6,511 nt of DNA from Acidobacteriota bacterium (lineage in GTDB: Bacteria > Acidobacteriota > Aminicenantia > UBA2199): assembly GCA_021817755.1 (NCBI GenBank), contig JAKAGC010000236.1:1-6511 (forward strand), given 5' to 3'. Below are positions 1-5,771 of this stretch, piece after piece. The notes under the pieces are model-generated. The model did no database searches, was not told the DNA's origin, and saw nothing but the letters and a program-made list of their open reading frames with translations. Position 1 is the stretch's first letter, and each line of letters starts with the position of its first letter. Position numbers and translations under genes: made by a program.

Positions 1-1678
1 TTTCTTTTATCTCATGACTTTCTAGAATAGCTGAAATTTTTTCTTTTTTTACTCTTCCTAAGGATGCAAAGAATCGAATAAGGTTAGATACATTTATATC
101 TTGAGGTAATGCCTCCGGTTCGCAAATATACAAAAAATCCTGGGTTTTTAAAGAAAAGTCTATTTTACCCTGTTGATCCGTAAATTTACCCTCAAATCCA
201 TTTTTAAACAGATAATCACCATAACCTGAAAACATAGAAAATATGATATTTTTAAACCTTCCATCACTGCAAACATAAATATCCTGTACCTTTTCTTGGT
301 GTATAAGAGTTTTGACAGGTTCCTTAAATTTAAGATCCTTTTTTTGAATCAGGAATAATGAACGATGAAATAATGAATGGGAAATAAAAAATAAAACAAT
401 AATATACAATAGATTAACTCCTGCACCCGCAGCAAAAGTTGCTGGTAACGCACCATGCCCATGAAAAATGTTTTCACTATTTTTAACAAAATTAACCATT
501 ACACGTTGATCATTATAATAGACTCGATCGATCCAAAAACGAACAAATTCACGCCTTTTTTTTATAGCATAATCTGTAAATTTTAGATAATTCTCATACC
601 CATTACTACCCGCTTCTAGTGCCGTCATATTATAAAATGAAACTGGAGTAAAAATTGAGACAAATTGGTATTTTCGGATAGCGGATTCTTTTTCCATTCT
701 AGATTTAATGTCAATTTGTTCAACATCCAAAAATTCATTATTCCAATATCCTTCAATTACTTTTTGTCCTTTTTTTCTATTATTTTTATCCGCTTTTCCA
801 AATCGCTTGGCTGCCTCATTTTCAAATTTGTTAATAATCCCTATTTTGGCAGAATCAGTTTCCACTGAATTTGAAATACCCGATAAATTATCTGATATTA
901 TTGAATTAAAAAGCGGAGGAATCATGAACACCAACACAAACCATATTAAACTAGCAATAATTCCTATATTTTTTTTTATTCTACAATTGGCTAAGATAGT
1001 ACCAATCAAGAAAAAAATTAAAAGCACTACTATAAGTGAAAGTATAAATCCAATAAATGCTTTTAAATCAATCATTGAAAAATTAAATCCAATAATACTC
1101 AATACACCTAAAAACAAAATATTTAATAGTATCACATATCCAATCAGGGAGAGAAATCTAGCAAAAAGAAATTGGAGGTATAGTATTTTATATCGCGGAA
1201 AAGAAAAAATCATCCTAAAGAAATCTTTTTTCTTAACCCCATAATATCCATAAAAAATTGAAATTAAACTCAGGATAGCCATCATCAAAGTTGCGTAATT
1301 AGTATAATCCATCGCAGTTCCTGAATTAATTGATTTTCCCTCCAGATAATTTGAGAGATCCATCAAATAAATTGAATTTATAGACGCAATACTATTATTG
1401 GAAAGAATTCCCATTGAAAACAAAATTCCATTTTGTGAGGGAATAAATAAAATCTTTATTCCCAGGTAACTATAGGAATCATAATTATTCACACGATTAA
1501 AAACTTTCTCAGAATTTAATTTAAAATTTTTCTCTTTTTCTTGAAGAGATTTATATTCGCGAATCGAATTAAAAGTAAAATATAAAAGGGTGATGAAAAC
1601 CAAACTGAAAACAGCTAAATATTTTAAGGACAAAATCCGCTTGTATTCCAACTTAAGGAAAGAGAAGAAATTTCGCAT
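1..1678 (-). CDS. ABC-2 type permease fused to a degenerate ABC ATPase-like domain (3' end outside window)
   Basis: The minus-strand frame is open from an ATG at 1678 to base 1, giving at least 559 residues, and the stop lies beyond the left edge. An AGAGGA ribosome site (1687-1692) sits 8 bases before the ATG. I see about six membrane helices, near residues 20-38, 126-148, 172-198, 208-229, 238-258 and 413-437. A large loop lies at 262-410 and contains FTPVSFYNMTALEAG (343-357), a pattern I associate with DUF3526-type ABC permeases. After the last helix, residues 446-559 resemble the start of an ABC ATPase. IYVCSDGRFKNIIFSMFSG (467-485) lies where Walker A should be, and YICEPEALPQDINVSNLIRF (517-536) matches the Q-loop region of drug-export ATPases. 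Walker A keeps Gly473 and Lys476 but has Cys470, Phe475 and Asn477 where Gly, Gly and Ser/Thr are expected, so ATP binding may be lost. The gene follows the 223-residue gene by 20 bases. It is certainly coding; the permease call is fairly firm and the ATPase-like call is moderate. Substrate unknown. Confidence 0.8.
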   Translation of the reverse strand, partial: MRNFFSFLKLEYKRILSLKYLAVFSLVFITLLYFTFNSIREYKSLQEKEKNFKLNSEKVFNRVNNYDSYSYLGIKILFIPSQNGILFSMGILSNNSIASINSIYLMDLSNYLEGKSINSGTAMDYTNYATLMMAILSLISIFYGYYGVKKKDFFRMIFSFPRYKILYLQFLFARFLSLIGYVILLNILFLGVLSIIGFNFSMIDLKAFIGFILSLIVVLLIFFLIGTILANCRIKKNIGIIASLIWFVLVFMIPPLFNSIISDNLSGISNSVETDSAKIGIINKFENEAAKRFGKADKNNRKKGQKVIEGYWNNEFLDVEQIDIKSRMEKESAIRKYQFVSIFTPVSFYNMTALEAGSNGYENYLKFTDYAIKKRREFVRFWIDRVYYNDQRVMVNFVKNSENIFHGHGALPATFAAGAGVNLLYIIVLFFISHSLFHRSLFLIQKKDLKFKEPVKTLIHQEKVQDIYVCSDGRFKNIIFSMFSGYGDYLFKNGFEGKFTDQQGKIDFSLKTQDFLYICEPEALPQDINVSNLIRFFASLGRVKKEKISAILESHEIKE

Positions 1679-1698
1679 TTTTTTATTCCTCTGAGAAT

Positions 1699-2370
1699 CT
1701 AATTGATTTCGTTGAAAATTCGTGCCACATAACTTCCAAATAGTGTTGTTTCCGAATACTTTTCATTTATATTAAGAATAATTGTTAAATCAGTTAAATT
1801 CTGATTAACCAATTCATTTCTTAATGAAGAAAGCATATTTGATATCTCAGTGAAATTTGCATAATTTGTTTTTAATATGCCTATGATATCTCCTTGGCTT
1901 AATGATTCCTTAATTTTTGAGAAAATTACCGGATTCAGTTTGTTTTTTACTAAAAAAGTATCATAATCAAACCTTGCTAATGCATCGAGAACACTATAAT
2001 TATAGGAAGTAGATTCAGCTTTATCAATCAAAATTGAATAGGTAGTAATTGCATTATCGATCAACTCTTTTGTCTTTTCAGTTGAAATGATCCACCCTTC
2101 ATAATCCATTCCCAGTGTATCTTTGTTTTCAATTTTATTTAATAAATCCTGAAAAACTGTATTTGATTCTAAGTAATAACTTGCTCCTTTTATTACATAG
2201 GTTTCTAAATTTAAACTATCTTCTAAACTATGAGTAGTAGAACCGATTGTATTTATTGAAAAAACTATTCCAATTCCATTACTCATAACATAAGGGAATA
2301 CTCCTGTATATAAAACCAGGAAAAAAACAATTCCTAATCCAAAACGAGTATATACTCTCTTCTTGTTCAT
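1699..2370 (-). CDS. Hypothetical membrane-anchored protein, 223 aa
   Basis: I do not recognise this family. The start is well supported: TGGAGGT (GGAGGT at 2376-2381) lies 5 bases before the ATG. The N-terminus is basic (MNKKRVYTRF) and followed by one hydrophobic segment at about residues 11-30, which would act as a signal anchor or uncleaved signal. There is no Cys, so it is not a lipoprotein. The remaining 190 or so residues are polar, mostly helix-forming and rich in Asn, Ser, Thr, Ile and Leu, and most likely sit outside the cytoplasmic membrane. Its stop is 20 bases before the permease start, so the two genes are almost certainly co-transcribed. A role as an extracytoplasmic accessory or sensor subunit of that transporter is possible, but this rests on position only. 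Confidence 0.8.
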   Translation of the reverse strand: MNKKRVYTRFGLGIVFFLVLYTGVFPYVMSNGIGIVFSINTIGSTTHSLEDSLNLETYVIKGASYYLESNTVFQDLLNKIENKDTLGMDYEGWIISTEKTKELIDNAITTYSILIDKAESTSYNYSVLDALARFDYDTFLVKNKLNPVIFSKIKESLSQGDIIGILKTNYANFTEISNMLSSLRNELVNQNLTDLTIILNINEKYSETTLFGSYVARIFNEIN

Positions 2371-2437
2371 ATTTTACCTCCATTTCGATTGCACTTAGGC
2401 AACCCAACATTCAGTTACATAAAATCTTTGACAAACA

Positions 2438-2848
2438 TTATTCTTGAAAGACTGATCCAATTCTACGGTATTCATTCATTCCTGAACTTTTACCTGGAAT
2501 TAAAACTGCATATGGAATGATGACCGGTAAAATCCACATTACAGACTGTTGCGGTACAATTTTTCTTGAAAATTTATAAATGACTCTTAATGGAATCATT
2601 TGATTTCTAATTCCTAAATATCGAATAAACCGGAAATTATTTATAAAAAAATCGAGTTTCCGATATTTTTCCAAATATTCGACAAAATCTGTTGACAAAG
2701 TTCTTATTTTATTGTACTCTTTTTGCATGATTCGAATTAATCCGACTGCTTCTGCTTTATACACGAATGTGTTGGCGAAAAATGATGTAAATGAAACCTT
2801 TTTATTAAATTCCTTGAATGTACGGCAAAAAAGTCGCGTTAATTCCAT
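2438..2848 (-). CDS. Small hypothetical membrane protein, 136 aa (uncertain)
   Basis: An ATG-started frame of 136 residues lies 67 bases upstream of the 223-residue gene and in the same direction. The product is basic, with many Lys and Arg. It has one clear hydrophobic segment near residues 102-118 (MWILPVIIPYAVLIPG) close to the C-terminus, so it could be a tail-anchored membrane protein. I recognise no family. Support comes from the near-consensus promoter directly upstream. Against it, there is no good Shine-Dalgarno site, only GAAAGA. The promoter would place the RNA start only two or three bases before the ATG, implying leaderless translation or a later start such as Met41 (ATG at 2728), which also lacks a ribosome site. 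The alternative is that this stretch is an untranslated leader for the two genes that follow. Confidence 0.45.
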   Translation of the reverse strand: MELTRLFCRTFKEFNKKVSFTSFFANTFVYKAEAVGLIRIMQKEYNKIRTLSTDFVEYLEKYRKLDFFINNFRFIRYLGIRNQMIPLRVIYKFSRKIVPQQSVMWILPVIIPYAVLIPGKSSGMNEYRRIGSVFQE

Positions 2849-2857
2849 GGTTCTTTC

Positions 2858-2886
2858 ATTATACCCATCTTATGAAATAAAGTCAA
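2858..2886 (-). promoter_or_regulatory. Sigma70-type promoter for the leftward membrane operon
   Basis: On the minus strand the -35 element is TTGACT (2881-2886) and the -10 element is a perfect TATAAT (2858-2863), with the optimal 17-base spacer. Expected transcription start is around 2849-2852, immediately before the ATG at 2848. It is the only strong promoter I see ahead of the three leftward genes, so it probably drives all of them. Confidence 0.65.
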
Positions 2887-3106
2887 GTTCTATATTCTCA
2901 AACACTGCGACCCGTTTAAACAAATGTAAATCTTACTCACAAATTCATTATTATTATCATTTAAGAAATAAGTATTTCTTTTTAAAAAAAAATGATAAAA
3001 ATATTACCCAGCTTTTTATTCCACTTATTTTAAAAGCATATCAATCCGGTATTAACTTATTTTTCTCTATCTGCCTTTTATTAATGTTCACTCATTTAAT
3101 TACCCC
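2887..3106. other. AT-rich intergenic stretch without a gene
   Basis: I find no ribosome site with an open frame on either strand. The only notable element is a short AT palindrome at 2963-2980 (AAGAAATA, two-base centre, TATTTCTT). It has no GC content to make a useful terminator. A plus-strand frame stays open through here but looks like chance and has no start signal. Confidence 0.55.
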
Positions 3107-3164
3107 CGTGAGACCCCGGCCTATAAAAAATACTATCTCAAATCGCAAAGGCCGTGGTCTCATG
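3107..3164 (+). repeat. Inverted repeat 1 (15-bp arms, 28-base loop)
   Basis: CGTGAGACCCCGGCC (3107-3121) pairs with GGCCGTGGTCTCATG (3150-3164), with one C-U mismatch and one G-U pair. The loop is A-rich and unlike the CU-rich loops of the later hairpins. No U-tract follows on either strand, so this is not a terminator. Confidence 0.75.
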
Positions 3165-3195
3165 TACGACTTTCAACCGATTTCAAAACCTAATC

Positions 3196-3271
3196 CGGGG
3201 AGCGTTCCCAACTATTTAATTTCCCTCCCAAACTGCGTGTTTTTTGGAACGCTCCCCGTTTCTTTTTTATT
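3196..3271 (+). repeat. Inverted repeat 2 (13-bp perfect arms) followed by U-tract
   Basis: CGGGGAGCGTTCC (3196-3208) and GGAACGCTCCCCG (3246-3258) pair perfectly around a 37-base loop containing TTTCCCTCCC. TTTCTTTTTTATT (3259-3271) follows, so on the plus strand this could terminate transcription, although the loop is much longer than in ordinary intrinsic terminators. Confidence 0.75.
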
Positions 3272-3334
3272 AATTCGCCTTCCGATTATCAGACGTGAAG
3301 ATATAAATCTCCCTATAAGTAAATCGTGGGAAAA

Positions 3335-3375
3335 CAATATATGGGAATCTATTTCCTCCATCATCCCACATATTG
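3335..3375. repeat. Inverted repeat 3 (12-bp arms, 17-base loop)
   Basis: CAATATATGGGA (3335-3346) pairs with TCCCACATATTG (3364-3375) with one A-C mismatch on the plus strand, which becomes a G-U pair on the minus strand. The loop holds ATTTCCTCC (3351-3359). GTGGGA at 3326-3331 can pair instead with TCCCAC at 3364-3369, giving an alternative fold. Confidence 0.6.
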
Positions 3376-3401
3376 AATATCCCCTCTCCTTAATGGGTAT
3401 T
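3376..3401 (+). repeat. Small hairpin 3b with CUCUCCUU loop
   Basis: AATATCCC (3376-3383) pairs with GGGTATT (3395-3401) if one T is bulged. The loop is CTCTCCTTAAT. It shares CTCCTTAAT-like sequence with the loop of inverted repeat 4. The stem is short and could be chance. Confidence 0.35.
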
Positions 3402-3436
3402 GAATTTATTGTAAATTACTTTAAAAACTATTCATT

Positions 3437-3502
3437 CATGGGGAAGCCGCAGATGATTTCCTCCTTAATTTTGCTAAACCAGGGTCACTGCGGTTTCCTA
3501 TG
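3437..3502 (+). repeat. Inverted repeat 4 (about 15-bp arms) with CCUCCUU loop
   Basis: GGGAAGCCGCAG (3441-3452) pairs with CTGCGGTTTCCT (3488-3499), using two G-U pairs on the plus strand. CAT (3437-3439) and ATG (3500-3502) extend it after a bulged G. TGA (3454-3456) and TCA (3485-3487) can extend it inward past a bulged A. TTTCCTCCTTAAT (3457-3469) is unpaired in the loop. Confidence 0.7.
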
Positions 3503-3551
3503 CACTTCTTTGAAGGTTTTAGAACTTCATATTTATTATGAGTGTATGAGC

Positions 3552-3597
3552 AAAAGAAGGGAAGAAATTAACTTATTTCTTCCCTTCTTTTTTTTTT
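3552..3597 (+). terminator. Strong intrinsic terminator, plus strand
   Basis: AAAAGAAGGGAAGAAAT (3552-3568) and ATTTCTTCCCTTCTTTT (3575-3591) form a perfect 17-bp stem with a six-base loop (TAACTT), followed by TTTTTT. On the minus strand only four T follow, so it works mainly rightward. There is no plus-strand protein gene before it, so it must end an RNA coming from the hairpin region or insulate the genes that follow. Confidence 0.8.
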
Positions 3598-3613
3598 CTC
3601 TAATCCCCTTCAA

Positions 3614-3622
3614 TGATATATA
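3614..3622 (+). promoter_or_regulatory. Possible extended -10 promoter for the 3651-4374 pair
   Basis: TGATATATA fits an extended -10 element (TGN plus TATATA). It lies between the terminator at 3552-3597 and the ATG at 3651, which is where a promoter is needed. No convincing -35 element is visible, since T-tract and CTC occupy that place. Confidence 0.35.
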
Positions 3623-3650
3623 ACAATCTAATTTGAAAGGAAATCCCAGC

Positions 3651-3992
3651 ATGAGCCCCCAAAAAAAACAAACAACCCCCCAATACGGACCAGGTGTCTC
3701 AAAACTAATGAATTCACATTATTATTGCCTTGAACTTGTTTTCATTATCAAGGAAAGTGACGGATATCGCCTCGTGGTTTCACATCGAGATAATTTACGA
3801 TGGAACAATTTTTATAAAACCCTTCGCGGTGCCAAAATAGCGTTTTCACATTTGTTTGGTAGATACCGGTGGTCAAATAACGTGGATATGGAATGGTCGC
3901 CATTTTATAGACCTGAATTGAACTGGATGAATGATCTTTTAAACAAAAGACAATTCCTGGAAAACAAGCAGGTATGCCATGAATACGTATAA
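3651..3992 (+). CDS. Hypothetical protein, 113 aa, paired with an AraC-type regulator
   Basis: I do not recognise a named family. I chose the ATG at 3651 because GAAAGGAAA (3635-3643) sits at the right distance before it; an in-frame TTG at 3633 overlaps that ribosome site and is not a plausible start. The product is MSPQKKQTTP, a short linker, then a compact part rich in Tyr, Trp, Arg and His, including LVVSHRDNLRWNNFYKTLRG and FGRYRWSNNVDMEWSPFY. There is no membrane segment and no signal peptide, so it is cytoplasmic. Density of aromatic and basic residues suggests a folded domain that could bind nucleic acid or a partner, but this is a guess. Its last 14 bases overlap the next gene, implying translational coupling and a shared task with the AraC-type protein. 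Confidence 0.7.
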   Translation: MSPQKKQTTPQYGPGVSKLMNSHYYCLELVFIIKESDGYRLVVSHRDNLRWNNFYKTLRGAKIAFSHLFGRYRWSNNVDMEWSPFYRPELNWMNDLLNKRQFLENKQVCHEYV

Positions 3993-4374
3993 AAAACGAA
4001 AATTATCCACTCGAACAAAACTCATAATCACCTCCTGTTCAAATGATGATATCGGTTTTATCACTGTTGAAAACCTCGCGGTTCTTCTTGATGTCAACCC
4101 CTCCTATCTTTCTCGTAAATTCAAAGAAGATACCGATATCACACTCATTTCTTTTATAACCGCAGAAAAACTCAAACGAATGGCTGCAAATCTTTTGAAT
4201 AGGAAAGAAAAACCCGATTTTCCCGAATTAACTAGGATGAATGGATTTTCACGCAGTGATTATCTCATCCATATCTTTAAGGAAAATTTCGGAATTCATC
4301 CCGGTGATATGCGAAAATATGCAAAAAATTCCGGTAGGAGAAGAAAGAATCTCCATCCTCCAGCTTTATCATAA
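3979..4374 (+). CDS. Stand-alone AraC-family DNA-binding protein, 131 aa
   Basis: The protein is little more than an AraC/XylS double helix-turn-helix domain. The first HTH runs about residues 28-52 (ITVENLAVLLDVNPSYLSRK begins it). The linker helix is about 56-73. The second HTH is about 79-102, followed by the family signature with GFSRSDYLIHIFKENFGIHP (89-108), matching the usual GFsd.syFsr.FKk.fG.tP pattern. There is no N-terminal ligand-binding domain, and the usual length is about 280-300 residues, so a signal must come from elsewhere, perhaps from the overlapping upstream product. The C-terminus is basic (GRRRKNLHPP). The ATG overlaps the preceding gene by 14 bases, with only a weak AGCAGG before it, so re-initiation by ribosomes ending the first gene is likely. 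Its stop at 4372-4374 lies inside the shared terminator region. Target genes unknown. Confidence 0.9.
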   Translation: MNTYKKRKLSTRTKLIITSCSNDDIGFITVENLAVLLDVNPSYLSRKFKEDTDITLISFITAEKLKRMAANLLNRKEKPDFPELTRMNGFSRSDYLIHIFKENFGIHPGDMRKYAKNSGRRRKNLHPPALS

Positions 4375-4408
4375 AAATTGGGGGGATTTCTTTAAAAAGA
4401 ATCCCCCC
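4371..4408 (-). terminator. Intrinsic terminator between converging genes
   Basis: GGGGGGATT (4380-4388) pairs with AATCCCCCC (4400-4408). On the minus strand the stem is followed by AATTTTTAT (4379-4371), so it best ends the operon of the asparagine synthetase homologue. On the plus strand no T-run follows, so it can be only a weak stop for the AraC-type gene. Confidence 0.75.
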
Positions 4409-4429
4409 TCATAATCCAATTATCCGTTT

Positions 4430-5761
4430 CTATTTCTTCGTTCGTCCCATCCAGGATAAATCTGCAAGTCTTCCGAAGTATTCATGAAAGATTCTATAAT
4501 ACATCAACTCTTCCTTACTATCCAATGTCCATCCATTCTCTAATGTCTGTTCCCGTTTAAAATCATTATCTGAAATATGAGTTTCTGCATATTGTGCAAG
4601 CAGTGTTCTAACTCCTGCCCCTTCCCAGAATTTTGCTTTTTTTCGGTTTAATACCCGTTCCGGTAACGATACATTTATCGCCTCTCGTAAAATCCATTTT
4701 TCTACATTATTCTTAATTTTATATTCCACTGGAATTCGGATTGCAAAATCAACTACCCATGGGTCCAGGAATGCCGTATGAGCAACAGTTCCGTGAGCAG
4801 AAGCACACCGGTCCACTCGTTGAAGTGCTGTGTTATGCAATCTCGAGGTAATATCGATTAATTCATCTCCCAATAAAGAAGAAGGAATCGATTTCAAATA
4901 CTCATATCCTGCAAACAATTCATCTCCTCCTTCTCCTGAAAAAACATCCGATACATAATCCGAAGCCATTTTCGCAACTAGATAATTAGTGATACTTGAA
5001 CGAACCAGTAGCGCATCAAAAGATTCCAGGCTGTAAATCACATTCGGTAAAACTTTCAACATTTGCTCCAGGTTAACTTCTACTTCATGATGTCTTGATT
5101 TAATATATCCAGCCACTTCACGTGCATATTCCAGGTCAGGTGCTCCTTGCACTCCTGCCGCAAATGTATGTAATATTCGAAGATGAGGTCGCGCCAGTGA
5201 AGCTAAGACACTTGAATCCAACCCACCCGATAACCATGAACCCATCACATCCATATTAATACATTTTTTTACCGATTCTGTTAACCTTCGGCGTAACTCT
5301 TGAGACATTTCAGGTGGTGAGCCATCAAGTGGTGTTTGTTTTTTTAGCTCGAAATATGCCTCCAAATGTTCTCCATCAAAAGTATGCCCTGGTTTCAATT
5401 CATTTATATCATCTGTTACTTCCATCAACGCTTTTACTTCTGAGGCAAAACACAAATTCCCTGAATTTGTTTTCCCATAATATAATGGTGCCACACCTAA
5501 CCCATCCCGTTTTAAAACCAATTTCCCCCCCATCGCTTTCGCTTCTGCAAAATGGCCATCACCGGTGCTGTCTCGGACCATTCCGTGACGTTCTATTCCT
5601 TCCGAATCTTTATCCTGGGAAACTGTCCACACTATCCCTAATGATGCTTGTGGTGTTTCTACCTCCTTTACACCATCTGTGCCACGATAAGATATCTTAT
5701 CCAACATTTTTTTTACTTCATCCAGTTTCCCTGAACTTCCTATTCCTGCTATTCCTGACAT
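4430..5761 (-). CDS. Asparagine synthetase (AsnB-type) homologue with inactive glutaminase domain, 443 aa
   Basis: AsnB enzymes activate a carboxylate with ATP and join it to ammonia released from glutamine. The C-terminal synthetase half is intact here: the PPi-loop SGGLDSS (178-184), FSGEGGDELFAGYEYL (274-289), and RKKAKFWEGAGV (373-384), which parallels the KEQFSDGVG stretch of E. coli AsnB. The N-terminal half is degenerate. The protein starts MSGIAGI where the family has MCGI, so the catalytic Cys is Ser. The NGEIYN motif is missing and the domain is only about 130 residues, although RGTD (26-29) and RDGLGVAPLYYG (85-96) remain. At 443 residues it is shorter than E. coli AsnB (554). It should therefore use free ammonia or another amine; cysteine-less relatives include beta-lactam synthetase and lasso peptide cyclases. 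The start is fixed by AGGAGG (5768-5773), six bases before the ATG, overlapping the TAG of the upstream gene. Substrate unknown. Confidence 0.9.
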   Translation of the reverse strand: MSGIAGIGSSGKLDEVKKMLDKISYRGTDGVKEVETPQASLGIVWTVSQDKDSEGIERHGMVRDSTGDGHFAEAKAMGGKLVLKRDGLGVAPLYYGKTNSGNLCFASEVKALMEVTDDINELKPGHTFDGEHLEAYFELKKQTPLDGSPPEMSQELRRRLTESVKKCINMDVMGSWLSGGLDSSVLASLARPHLRILHTFAAGVQGAPDLEYAREVAGYIKSRHHEVEVNLEQMLKVLPNVIYSLESFDALLVRSSITNYLVAKMASDYVSDVFSGEGGDELFAGYEYLKSIPSSLLGDELIDITSRLHNTALQRVDRCASAHGTVAHTAFLDPWVVDFAIRIPVEYKIKNNVEKWILREAINVSLPERVLNRKKAKFWEGAGVRTLLAQYAETHISDNDFKREQTLENGWTLDSKEELMYYRIFHEYFGRLADLSWMGRTKK

Positions 5762-5771
5762 ATTATGCCTC

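Larger units (their letters stand above)
3107..3597 (+). ncRNA. Candidate structured regulatory RNA or leader: hairpin row with anti-Shine-Dalgarno loops
   Basis: Within 490 bases there are four inverted repeats with different stems (3107-3164, 3196-3258, 3335-3375, 3437-3502), a smaller one at 3376-3401, and a strong intrinsic terminator at 3552-3597. Loops of the second, third, smaller and fourth hairpins carry CU-rich runs: UUUCCCUCCC (3220-3229), AUUUCCUCC (3351-3359), CUCUCCUUAAU (3384-3394) and UUUCCUCCUUAAU (3457-3469). These can pair with Shine-Dalgarno sequences, and the last contains CCUCCUU, as at the 3' end of 16S rRNA. Known RNAs such as staphylococcal RNAIII use C-rich loops in this way. 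The terminator orientation favours a plus-strand transcript, but I see no good promoter before 3107. It could instead be a leader of the 3651-4374 genes. The minus strand reading is discussed under findings. No known RNA family is recognised. Confidence 0.35.

Noticed and set aside
665..1244. Plus-strand open frames
   Set aside because: They lie antisense within the continuous minus-strand permease gene, which has a ribosome site and membrane-protein features.
3107..3502. Integron attC array or REP-type palindromes
   Set aside because: The arms do not carry the RYYYAAC/GTTRRRY core of attC, and the stems differ in sequence, unlike REP elements. No integrase or REP transposase is nearby.
3107..3597. 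CRISPR array
   Set aside because: There are no direct repeats of constant length with regular spacers; only inverted repeats and short loop similarities are seen.
2712..3623. Protein-coding gene on the plus strand
   Set aside because: No ribosome site, no recognisable motif, low-complexity translation, and it crosses a promoter, four inverted repeats and a terminator.
3633..3635. TTG as start of the 113-residue gene
   Set aside because: The Shine-Dalgarno sequence lies on top of and after it; the ATG at 3651 fits far better.
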